From Brenneria roseae subsp. roseae (GTDB taxonomy: Bacteria > Pseudomonadota > Gammaproteobacteria > Enterobacterales > Enterobacteriaceae): a stretch of DNA of 64,000 bases. Below the pieces are notes generated by a model. The model searched no databases. It was not told where the DNA came from and was given only the letters and a program-made list of their open reading frames with translations. Positions within the stretch are counted from its first letter, which is position 1. Each line of letters opens with the position of its first letter. Where the stretch lies: contig NZ_KZ819032.1 of NCBI RefSeq assembly GCF_003115845.1, positions 62,001-126,000 of the forward strand. Reading direction: 5' to 3'. Shown piece by piece: positions 55,549 to 63,461 of this stretch. A program made the position numbers and the translations under genes.

Positions 55549-56325
55549 ATGATGACGCCGGAATCACGCCGTCGCGCTATTACCACGATGGTGACGGAGC
55601 AGGGGGAACAAAGTATTGAGCAACTGGCCGCGCATTTCGGCGTATCGCTGCAAACCGTGCGCAGCGATGTGCGGGAACTGACCGAGCAGGGTCTGCTGCT
55701 GCGCCGGCACGGTCTGGTGGCGCCTTTTGCGCGGGAAAATATTGGCTATCAGCAACGGGAAATCGTCAATGTCAGTGGTAAACGCTGGATTGGGCAACAG
55801 GTTGCCGCGCTGCTTGGCGAATACCAAAGCTGTTTTCTGGGAACCGGCACCACGGTTGAGATGGCGGCCCGCGCCTTGCCTGCCCACACCCGGCTGACGG
55901 CGTTCACCAATAACCTGCATGCGGCGCAAGCGCTCAGCCGTTTGCCCGGTTGCGAATTGACCGTGGCCGGCGGGCAGGTGCGCAAACGGGATCTGGATGT
56001 CATCGGCGGCGATGCGCTGACGTTTTTCAGCCGCTATCGGGTGGCAATCGGCGTGGTGTCAATCGGGGGCATGGGGGAAGCGGGAGAACTCTACGATTTC
56101 AATGATGACGAGGTGATGGCGCGCCATGCGTTGCTGGCTGGCGCAGCGGTAAAGGTGCTGGTGGTGGACAGCACCAAGTTTGGCCGCCCGGCCCTGTGCC
56201 AAAACGGCACCATTGCCGATTTTCACTATATCGTCAGCGATCGGCCGCCATCAAAACAGCAGCGTGACGTCTTGCAGGGACTGACGACGCGCTGGCTGTG
56301 CCAGGAATCTGATTTTTATCGCTAA
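55549..56325 (+). CDS. DeoR-family transcriptional regulator (GlpR-like)
   Basis: The 258-residue protein has an N-terminal DeoR helix-turn-helix (SIEQLAAHFGVSLQTVRSDVRELTEQGLLLRRHG) and a C-terminal phosphosugar-sensing domain with GTGTTVEMAAR, NNLHAAQAL and VDSTKFGRPALCQNG. The last segment resembles GlpR (HSKFGRNAM), whose effector is glycerol-3-phosphate. It is divergent from the ABC operon and very likely controls it. AAGGAG stands before two possible ATG starts three bases apart. Confidence 0.88.
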   Translation: MMTPESRRRAITTMVTEQGEQSIEQLAAHFGVSLQTVRSDVRELTEQGLLLRRHGLVAPFARENIGYQQREIVNVSGKRWIGQQVAALLGEYQSCFLGTGTTVEMAARALPAHTRLTAFTNNLHAAQALSRLPGCELTVAGGQVRKRDLDVIGGDALTFFSRYRVAIGVVSIGGMGEAGELYDFNDDEVMARHALLAGAAVKVLVVDSTKFGRPALCQNGTIADFHYIVSDRPPSKQQRDVLQGLTTRWLCQESDFYR

Positions 56326-56379
56326 CCAGCGTCACCGTGAGAGAATACGCGGCGAATATTCATTGACTTTATTATTAAT

Positions 56380-56398
56380 GATAATGAAAATCATTTCA
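56380..56398 (+). promoter_or_regulatory. Fur box upstream of fecI-like gene
   Basis: GATAATGAAAATCATTTCA closely matches GATAATGATAATCATTATC. It lies 25 bases before the sigma-factor start, overlapping an AT-rich promoter region (TATAAT at 56403-56408). It implies iron repression. Confidence 0.82.
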
Positions 56399-56422
56399 TT
56401 GTTATAATATTGAGCCGTTCCC

Positions 56423-56947
56423 GTGAATAATCCCGCGTTTGCTGATGTAAATCAGACCGAATCGTTACTGGTTCAGCAGATTTATCATGAACACCATTCC
56501 TGGTTGCAGGCGTGGTTGCGTCGACGTCTGGGGTGTTCACAACAGGCGGCCGATTTGGCGCAGGATACCTTTTTACGTCTTATCAGCCAGCATCAAGCTA
56601 CACAGATCCGGGAACCCCGCGCCTGGCTTACTACGGTAGCGCACGGTCTGGTTGTGAATTACTGGCGGCGTAAAGACATCGAAAACGCTTATCTACAGGT
56701 ATTGTCCGAGCAGGCGCCTGCCGTTGTCCCTTCGCTCGAACAGCAGGCGATGACCATTGACGCCCTGCTTGAGATTGATCGTATGTTGGCGACGCTGCCC
56801 GCCAAGGTGCGTCAGGCATTTCTGTGGGTTCATCTTGACGGATTGACTTACAGGCAGGTCGCCGGGCGTCTGGCGGTTTCTGAACGGATGGTGAAAAAAT
56901 ACATGGCGCAGGCGATGCTCAACTGTCTGCTTTGTCGGGACCTATGA
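56423..56947 (+). CDS. ECF sigma factor, FecI family
   Basis: The 174-residue protein has sigma region 2 (QAADLAQDTFLRLIS, residues ~33-47, then WLTTVAHGLVVNYWRRKD) and region 4 with the HTH (LPAKVRQAFLWVHLDGLTYRQVAGRLAVSERMVKKYMAQA). It matches FecI-type iron-starvation sigma factors. It starts with GTG, the only start that retains region 2. The stop overlaps the FecR start (ATGA). Confidence 0.9.
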   Translation: MNNPAFADVNQTESLLVQQIYHEHHSWLQAWLRRRLGCSQQAADLAQDTFLRLISQHQATQIREPRAWLTTVAHGLVVNYWRRKDIENAYLQVLSEQAPAVVPSLEQQAMTIDALLEIDRMLATLPAKVRQAFLWVHLDGLTYRQVAGRLAVSERMVKKYMAQAMLNCLLCRDL

Positions 56948-57876
56948 TCTCCGCTATCAAATCCGATATTCCCAAAGACGTTTTTCATGCTGCGGCAGAA
57001 TGGTACGCCACTCTGTATGATGAGGAGTGCACCGAATTTGAGCGTCAGGCCTGGCGGCAGTGGCTGGGGCGCGACGAAACACACCGTCAGGCCTGGCAAC
57101 AGGTTGAACAGATTCACGCGCGCTTTCATGCGGTCGATAAACAGCTGGCCTCTTCGGTACTGAATAAACCCGGCGCCGATCGCAGACGCATACTCAAGCT
57201 GTTGGCGATCGCCAGCGTCACCGGCGGCGTCGGTTTCAGTCTGCCGTGGGAAAGCTATGCCGCCGATTACCGAACCGGAACGGGGGAAACCCGTGAATTG
57301 GCGATCGCCAATGGCCTGACCGTGTGGCTGAATACGGATTCAGCCCTGAATCAGCAGGGTAACGGGGGGGCATTGGCGTTTAAACTGGTTCAGGGCGAGC
57401 TTATGCTGGAGAACCGGACGGCACAGCCAACCACCCTGATGACGGCACATGGCAGGATCGATGCCCCGCAGCCGTGCCAAATTGCGTTACGCTACACTCC
57501 GGCACAGAGTTTTTTATCCGTATTCAGCGGCGAAGCGGTATTGCGCACCACTGCGCTGACACAGCGGGTGACGGCGGGTCAGCAGGTCGCCTTTACGCGC
57601 GATCGATGCGATGCCCCGGTGCCCGTCGATAATTTCCGTCAGAGTTGGCGCTCGGGCGTGCTGGTGGCGGATAACATGCCGCTGATACAGTTGATTGATG
57701 AAGTGTCCCGTTATCATCATGGCTATTTCCACGTGAGCAAGCAGGTGGCCGGGCTACGGATTTCCGGCGTATTCCCGCTGCATGAGCGCGATCGCCTGCT
57801 TGAAGCGCTGGTTCGCACGCTCCCCATCAAAGTGACAAAACGCTTTGCCTGGTGGGTTGATATCAGCTCGCGTTAA
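56944..57876 (+). CDS. FecR-family anti-sigma/sigma regulator
   Basis: The 310-residue protein has the N-terminal sigma-binding part (DVFHAAAEWYATLYDEECTEFERQAWRQWL, then HRQAWQQVE), a single transmembrane segment near residues 82-100 (ILKLLAIASVTGGVGFSLPW), and the periplasmic FecR domain (YRTGTGETRELAIANGLTVWLNTDSAL, RVTAGQQVAF). It passes a signal from a receptor STN domain to the sigma factor. No receptor gene follows; the only receptor with an STN domain in the window is at 48224-50602. Confidence 0.9.
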   Translation: MISAIKSDIPKDVFHAAAEWYATLYDEECTEFERQAWRQWLGRDETHRQAWQQVEQIHARFHAVDKQLASSVLNKPGADRRRILKLLAIASVTGGVGFSLPWESYAADYRTGTGETRELAIANGLTVWLNTDSALNQQGNGGALAFKLVQGELMLENRTAQPTTLMTAHGRIDAPQPCQIALRYTPAQSFLSVFSGEAVLRTTALTQRVTAGQQVAFTRDRCDAPVPVDNFRQSWRSGVLVADNMPLIQLIDEVSRYHHGYFHVSKQVAGLRISGVFPLHERDRLLEALVRTLPIKVTKRFAWWVDISSR

Positions 57877-58121
57877 AACCCGCTGGTGTTTCTGTAGTAA
57901 AACGCTAAAAATACCCCTTCACCCGTCCGTTTGTTGTCTGGATGGGGCGAAAAACCGCCTGGAACGATTTTCAACGTCGCTTGCGACGGCCCGAGGGGGG
58001 CGGGCAGGACGCCCGCCATAAAAAAATCGCTTTTATACCCGAACCAGATATTCAGGACGCTACGGACTGGAAGGGCAGTACATTCTTATTTAGCGTTATT
58101 TTACGAATACAGGACGTCATT

Positions 58122-59132
58122 ATGCAGTTACTGAATTTGAAACAAGCCCGATTTCTGAGCTTTTTCTTTGTTATGGGTGGCCTGTTGATTTTGCTGCCGT
58201 TGCGTTTGTTGGCTTGTTTCATTGCCGGTTTTCTCGTTTATGAAATTGTGAATTTGTTGACTCCTTATTTTCAACGGGTGATCAGCGGCAAACGCGCGCG
58301 CTGGATGGTCGTGGCGATTATCAGTACGTTGGTTGTCAGCCTGTTGAGCCTGCTGTTCGGCAGTCTGGTTGGTTTGCTGATGCAGGAAATGAAAGATACC
58401 ACCGCTTTCAACATGCGTATTGCCTATATCCTCAATGATATTCAGCGGCAGATGATGCTCTATTTACCGGGATATCTGCCGGTGAGTGTCGAAGAGCTTC
58501 AGCATGAATTCTTACGATGGATTCAGCAGCACATCGTGATCTTGCAGAATATGGGGAAAAGTTTTCTGCATGGTTTCGTCACGATGCTGATTGGTATGGT
58601 GCTGGGGGCGATAATTTCTTTATACAATGTTGATGATGATGAAGAAAAACCGTTGCTTAAAGCGGAGCTTCTGCGCCGGGTCGCCCTGTTGTCCGCATCA
58701 TTTCGCAATATCGTTTTTGCTCAGGTCAAAATCTCTGTGGTCAATACGGTGCTTTCCGCCATTTTTATTCTGGGGGCATTGCCGTGTTTCGGTATTCACC
58801 TGCCGTTTTCTAAGACGCTGGTGGTCCTGACCTTTGTCTTTGGCCTGCTGCCGGTTATCGGTAATTTGATCTCCAATTCTATCGTCTTTCTTTCTGCGCT
58901 CTCCATTTCCCTGCCGATTGCCCTGGTCGCGCTGGTCTATCTGATGTTGATTCACAAGTTCGAATATTTTCTGAACGCCCAGATCGTCGGAACCAGAATT
59001 AAAGCGCATGCATGGGAAATCCTGCTGGCCATGCTGGTATTTGAAGCCGCTTTTGGGCTTTCGGGCGTTATTGCCGCGCCAATCTACTACGCTTATCTGA
59101 AAAGCGAACTGAAAGAAGCAGCCCTGATTTAA
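58122..59132 (+). CDS. AI-2E/PerM family membrane protein
   Basis: The 336-residue protein has about seven or eight transmembrane segments and the family pattern: an N-terminal pair, a long periplasmic loop, and a C-terminal block (FGLLPVIGNLISNSIVFLSALSISLP...). AGGA is seven bases before ATG 58122; in-frame extension upstream has none. Members include TqsA and YdiK; some are exporters of AI-2 or sodium/proton antiporters, most are uncharacterised. It stands alone. Confidence 0.85.
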   Translation: MQLLNLKQARFLSFFFVMGGLLILLPLRLLACFIAGFLVYEIVNLLTPYFQRVISGKRARWMVVAIISTLVVSLLSLLFGSLVGLLMQEMKDTTAFNMRIAYILNDIQRQMMLYLPGYLPVSVEELQHEFLRWIQQHIVILQNMGKSFLHGFVTMLIGMVLGAIISLYNVDDDEEKPLLKAELLRRVALLSASFRNIVFAQVKISVVNTVLSAIFILGALPCFGIHLPFSKTLVVLTFVFGLLPVIGNLISNSIVFLSALSISLPIALVALVYLMLIHKFEYFLNAQIVGTRIKAHAWEILLAMLVFEAAFGLSGVIAAPIYYAYLKSELKEAALI

Positions 59133-59292
59133 TTCTTCGTATCGGCAGGCGGATATTTTTATCGCCTGCTGCCGTCTCTGTCGCCCAATATATCTCTCTC
59201 TTCCTCTGCAATGTCGCATGAACGGCCCATTGTTAATTTTCACCGACTGATAAAATCAACACAGTCATAGTGTTTATTCGGGTATTGAAAAC

Positions 59293-59949
59293 ATGAGTAA
59301 GGATGTTGGCGTTATTGTTCGTAGTCTGATTTTTTCCTTGCTGCTGGCTATCGTGGTCGGGCTGGTATTACTACTGATATTTGTTGATATCGTGGTTTTG
59401 AAAAACAGTGTGGGGGAAATATCTGTTACCGAGTTTGCCCAGGAGTTGTTTTTACTGTTAACCGGAGGGCTATTTCTCAATATGGCAAGCAAATCGGCGG
59501 CATATCGTGGGGGATATCTGCTTATTGCCGGGTTCTTTTTTTGTTTGTTTATCAGGGAAATAGATTTTTTTCTGGATTACCTTTCCCACGGTAGCTGGTT
59601 TTATTTCGCTATGCTTTGCGCTATCGGGTGCATCGTTTACGCGCTAAGGTCGATAAAAAGCACGATCGCTGGATTAGTGCATTTTTTTCAGCATCCAAGC
59701 TATGGCTACATGGTATGCGGATTGCTGTCGGTGCTGGTTTTTTCCCGCCTGATCGGCATGAATAAACTGTGGCTAACGCTGATGGATGAGGGGTATGTTC
59801 GAACCGTGAAAAATCTGGCGGAAGAAAGCGCCGAACTGTTTGGTTATACGCTGTGCCTGATTTCAGGTGTGTTTTATTATCGTTCAGCGCGCCATAATGA
59901 AAAAAAACAGCCCAATGATGAATTGAGCTGCTTGAGACTGCCGTCGTGA
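59293..59949 (+). CDS. Uncharacterised inner-membrane protein
   Basis: I do not recognise this 218-residue protein. It has about six hydrophobic segments (SLIFSLLLAIVVGLVLLLIFVDIVVL at the N terminus; later LLIAGFFFCLFIREIDFFLDYL). Charged residues within membrane segments (RE-D in LFIREIDFF and E in EFAQELF) suggest an ion- or proton-related function or a ligand site. It has no clear motif. It stands alone between an AI-2E protein and the efflux operon. Confidence 0.7.
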   Translation: MSKDVGVIVRSLIFSLLLAIVVGLVLLLIFVDIVVLKNSVGEISVTEFAQELFLLLTGGLFLNMASKSAAYRGGYLLIAGFFFCLFIREIDFFLDYLSHGSWFYFAMLCAIGCIVYALRSIKSTIAGLVHFFQHPSYGYMVCGLLSVLVFSRLIGMNKLWLTLMDEGYVRTVKNLAEESAELFGYTLCLISGVFYYRSARHNEKKQPNDELSCLRLPS

Positions 59950-60098
59950 TAAATTTTGTTGTGGGTTATCGCGCAGCGGCAGTACACGGTTTGTGTTCTG
60001 CAAGCATCCGTTGGGAGACGAGAATTCTAAAAATAGCCACGATTATCAGCCGTAGCAACCTGCGTATGGCTGGTAGAGAGGCTAATTCACAAACGGCG

Positions 60099-61673
60099 TT
60101 AATTATTGAGCGTCGAGACACGATTACGGATAAACAGCGCGGGAATAATGGCGGCAAAGAAGAAGATCGCGACGATGTAGAAACCATCCTGATAAGCGAA
60201 CATCTGCGCTTTCGGCAGCAGAATGCGTTCAATGAATTCCATTACCCCGGGATTGACACTGGCGCTGAGACGTTCACCAAACGGATTGCCCCAATGGGAA
60301 TAGAAGCCGCCGAGCTGGCGGATGATATCGGTGCTGATGGCATTACCCTGCGTCAGTGATTCTGCCAGCATCTCGCCATGAAAAGAACTGCGGCGCTCAA
60401 CAAAGACGGAAAGCAGATTAACCCCTAATGCTCCGCCGAGCTGGCGGATAAAGTTCAGACTGCCGGCGCCCTGCGCCAGTTTATCCAGAGGGAGAGCGCG
60501 TAATGAACCGGCATTCAGGGCAGGCAGCATCACGCCCAGTCCAATTCTTCCCAACACGATCCACCCGGCCATGGTCCAGAATGGCGTATCCGTATCGGCC
60601 CCGCTGGATAACCAGCAGGAAAGGCCGAATAACGCCAGTCCGATGATAATCGGAATATGCGGCGCGGCGCGGTCGCTGATATGACCGGCAACCGGAAACA
60701 CCAGCCCCAGCGCCAACCCCGCAGGCATCAGCAACAGCCCGGAACGGGTGGGGGTGTATCCCTGAATGGTCTGTACGAACAAGGGGATAATATAGGTTGA
60801 AGCGTAAATGCCGGCGCCGAGTGCGAACGCCACGATACAGCCTGCGCTAAAGGCCGGGTTGGCAAATACCCGCAGGCTCAATAAAGGGTGAGGCGTGCGC
60901 AGCTCATAAAGAATGAAACCGGTGCCGGTAAACAGCGAGCAGGTTAATAACCCGATAATCGGAAACGCATCCCACCCTTCGCGCTGACCGTTGGATAATC
61001 CGCTCAGCAATGTTACCAGGGCAATGATTAACAGGATGAATCCGGTTATGTCGAATTGGCGGTGAGGCGTATCCGTTTGCGGTATTTTACCCGGTAAGAT
61101 AAACATGGCGGCGGCAATGCCCGCGAGACAAAAGGGCACAACCACCATAAAAACGGCGCGCCAGTCCAGTTGGTCGACCATCATACCGCCTGCCGTCGGG
61201 CCAAGCGCCGGCGCCAGCACAATCCCGATACCGTAGATGCCCATGGCTTTGCCGCGCTGTGAGGGCGGAAATACCTGAGAGATCACCACCATAGCCAGCG
61301 GTTGAATAATACCGGACGCGCAGCCTTGCAGTATTCGCGCCAGGATGACTTCCGCGCCGTTTTGGCTGACAGCGCCCAGTACGCTGCCAAACACAAAGAT
61401 CGCCAGCGATCCGACAAAGGTATTACGGTAGCCAAAGCGATCGAGCATCCAGGCCGTGGTGAGCATGGTGGCCGTCATTGACGCGAGAAAGGCGGTGGAA
61501 AGCCACTGCACCTGATCTTGCCCCATACCGAAAGCCCCCATGATGTCGTGCATGGCGACATTCACAATGGTCGCGGTGGCGGTTGTCGAGATCGTTCCCA
61601 GCATGATGGTGACAGTGACCAGCCAGCGGTATGAAGCACCAAAACGTGCCGCCTGCGTTTCAATTGGCGACAT
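60099..61673 (-). CDS. DHA2-family multidrug efflux transporter, EmrB-like
   Basis: The 524-residue protein has about 14 transmembrane segments and MFS features of EmrB (STTATATIVNVAMHDI, DQVQWLSTAFLASMTATMLTTAWMLDRFGYRNTF, ALGPTAGGMMVDQLDWRAVF). It pumps drugs by proton antiport together with the membrane-fusion protein encoded next to it. It overlaps the EmrA-like gene by 14 bases and is last in the operon. Confidence 0.9.
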   Translation of the reverse strand: MSPIETQAARFGASYRWLVTVTIMLGTISTTATATIVNVAMHDIMGAFGMGQDQVQWLSTAFLASMTATMLTTAWMLDRFGYRNTFVGSLAIFVFGSVLGAVSQNGAEVILARILQGCASGIIQPLAMVVISQVFPPSQRGKAMGIYGIGIVLAPALGPTAGGMMVDQLDWRAVFMVVVPFCLAGIAAAMFILPGKIPQTDTPHRQFDITGFILLIIALVTLLSGLSNGQREGWDAFPIIGLLTCSLFTGTGFILYELRTPHPLLSLRVFANPAFSAGCIVAFALGAGIYASTYIIPLFVQTIQGYTPTRSGLLLMPAGLALGLVFPVAGHISDRAAPHIPIIIGLALFGLSCWLSSGADTDTPFWTMAGWIVLGRIGLGVMLPALNAGSLRALPLDKLAQGAGSLNFIRQLGGALGVNLLSVFVERRSSFHGEMLAESLTQGNAISTDIIRQLGGFYSHWGNPFGERLSASVNPGVMEFIERILLPKAQMFAYQDGFYIVAIFFFAAIIPALFIRNRVSTLNN

Positions 61674-62778
61674 TGATGGTCACTTCCGCCATTAAACCGG
61701 GTTTCAAACGGGTATCCGGCTGGTCGAGGGCGATGCGTATCGGCACCCGCTGGGTGATCTTGGTGAAATTACCGGAAGGATTGGGGCTAGGCAGCAGAGC
61801 GAACTGGTTGGTCGCCGCATTGCCGACGCGCATAACATGCCCGTGAAACGTAGCCCCCGGATAAGCATCGACGATAATGTCTACCGGTTGTCCTACTTTC
61901 ACATTTTCGATGGCGGTTTCTTTGATGTTGGCTTCGACCCAAAGATTCAGAGGATCGTGAACCATCATCACCCATTGGCCAACCTGAATATATTCGCCGA
62001 CATTACTGATTGTCCTGTCCACCACGCCATCTACCGGGGAGCGCAGCGTGCGATCGGCAATTTCCTGTTTCAACTGATCAACCTGAGCCTGTAAGGCAAC
62101 GCGCTGCTGGCGCTGCATCTCGATTTGTCGATCCAGCACCGTCAGGTTATTGCGCTGTGCCTGCGCATTGGCGAGCGCCGCCTGCTGCGATACCCGCTGT
62201 GCCAGTGCTTCCTGTTGTTCACTTTGACGTTGCAGTAGGATGGTGTGAGATTCATCCCAGGTTTTTTTCGGCGTCAACCCGGTTTTCACCAGTTGATCAT
62301 CGCGACTGAAGTTGATCTGGGCGAGTTTAAGCTGATAGCCCGCATTGGAGAGCGCGGATTCGGTAGCCGCCAGGTTCGCCTGCGCTTCATCCAATTCTGC
62401 TTTGGTGGTCAGATCCAGCGTCTGCCGCTGCGCCTGGCTGTAGCTGACCTGCGCGTCCGCGGCCGCCAGGCTGCCTTCCAGCGCCGCCAGCCTCAACCGG
62501 GCGTCACGATCGTCGAGTTGAGCCAGTATCTGATTTTTCTTGATCACATCGCCATCAATCACCGGACGCGCAGTAAGCCATCCGCCTTCCCGACTGGCCA
62601 GGGAAATCACTTCACCGGTGATGTGAGCGTCGTTTTCGCTGATGTGCGTCATACGTTTGTGCAGCCACAGCGTAACCCAGATCAATACGATCATTAACAT
62701 CAGCGCGCCGGACAATACCATGATCTGGTGACGGCGGTTCAAGCGTTGAAACCCTGAACGGAAAGATTTCGTGCTCAT
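61660..62778 (-). CDS. Membrane-fusion protein, EmrA/HlyD-like
   Basis: The 372-residue protein has one N-terminal transmembrane segment (~residues 19-38, VLSGALMLMIVLIWVTLWL), a biotinyl-lipoyl-like part (ISLASREGGWLTARPVIDGDVIKKNQILAQLDD), a long coiled-coil hairpin (~90-210), and the barrel domain (PVDGVVDRTISNVGEYIQVGQ). It links the EmrB-like pump to an outer-membrane channel such as TolC. It overlaps the MarR gene by four bases (ATGA). Confidence 0.9.
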   Translation of the reverse strand: MSTKSFRSGFQRLNRRHQIMVLSGALMLMIVLIWVTLWLHKRMTHISENDAHITGEVISLASREGGWLTARPVIDGDVIKKNQILAQLDDRDARLRLAALEGSLAAADAQVSYSQAQRQTLDLTTKAELDEAQANLAATESALSNAGYQLKLAQINFSRDDQLVKTGLTPKKTWDESHTILLQRQSEQQEALAQRVSQQAALANAQAQRNNLTVLDRQIEMQRQQRVALQAQVDQLKQEIADRTLRSPVDGVVDRTISNVGEYIQVGQWVMMVHDPLNLWVEANIKETAIENVKVGQPVDIIVDAYPGATFHGHVMRVGNAATNQFALLPSPNPSGNFTKITQRVPIRIALDQPDTRLKPGLMAEVTINVAN

Positions 62779-63230
62779 GCATTACCCCGTTCACAGGCTG
62801 AAAGATTGGCAATAACCTGTTCAACGGCCTGATTTATCTGCTCAACTTCGGTATCGCTCAATCCGTTCAGCGCTTTGATACGCACCTGATTCGCGATGTT
62901 CTCAACTTTTTCAACTTGCCCGGTGCCTCGTGCCGTGAGGTAGATCTCCTTAATCCGGCGATCGGCCCCTTCCCGCCTTTCAATCAGCCCCTGCTTTTGC
63001 AGATTATCCAGCAAACGGACGACGGCGGATGCCTCAAGGCCGATGGATTCCGCCAGTGCTTTCTGGTTCATGGGATGAGAGGCTCTGGCAATGTGTAACA
63101 ACGGTAGCCAGGTGGCCTGCGTCAATCCGTAAGGCTGTAATTCTCTGTCGATGATGCGACGCCACAGCCGTGTCGTGTGTCCCATCAGGCTCGCAAAGCG
63201 GCGACGGGGAGAAGGGGTTGATAGAGACAT
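62775..63230 (-). CDS. MarR-family regulator of the efflux operon
   Basis: The 151-residue protein has the MarR winged helix (LTQATWLPLLHIARASHPMNQKALAESIGLEASAVVRLLDNLQKQGLIERREGADRRIKEIYLT), where DRR is typical of the wing. It resembles SlyA/EmrR-type repressors. It is the first gene in marR-emrA-emrB-like order and has a dyad operator-like region just upstream. Confidence 0.9.
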   Translation of the reverse strand: MSLSTPSPRRRFASLMGHTTRLWRRIIDRELQPYGLTQATWLPLLHIARASHPMNQKALAESIGLEASAVVRLLDNLQKQGLIERREGADRRIKEIYLTARGTGQVEKVENIANQVRIKALNGLSDTEVEQINQAVEQVIANLSACERGNA

Positions 63231-63244
63231 AAATAACCGGGATG

Positions 63245-63298
63245 TTAATTGAATGATGTATCATTAATTAACTATGTAACTAATGATATGTCAATTAA
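63245..63298. promoter_or_regulatory. Dyad operator-like region upstream of the MarR gene
   Basis: Two nested inverted repeats are visible: TTAATTGA (63245-63252) with TCAATTAA (63291-63298), and TATCATTA (63259-63266) with TAATGATA (63281-63288). They lie just before the regulator start and are good candidates for MarR autoregulation. Confidence 0.65.
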
Positions 63299-63420
63299 TT
63301 TTCTACGCCAAAAAATCAGTGAAGTAAAAGCGTGAGCGATCAGGTTCAGCGCCGTGGCTGTCGCCGGGCAGAACAAAGCTGAATTAAGGATAGAAAGCCG
63401 TGGGAACAAACCGGGAAAGT

Positions 63421-63447
63421 AGAAAACGCGCCTTATGCGCGTTTTCT
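63421..63447 (-). terminator. Terminator downstream of the L,D-transpeptidase
   Basis: AGAAAACGCGC pairs perfectly with GCGCGTTTTCT around five bases. It lies 14 bases beyond the transpeptidase stop on the minus strand. Confidence 0.9.
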
Positions 63448-63461
63448 ATGAAGAGATCAGA

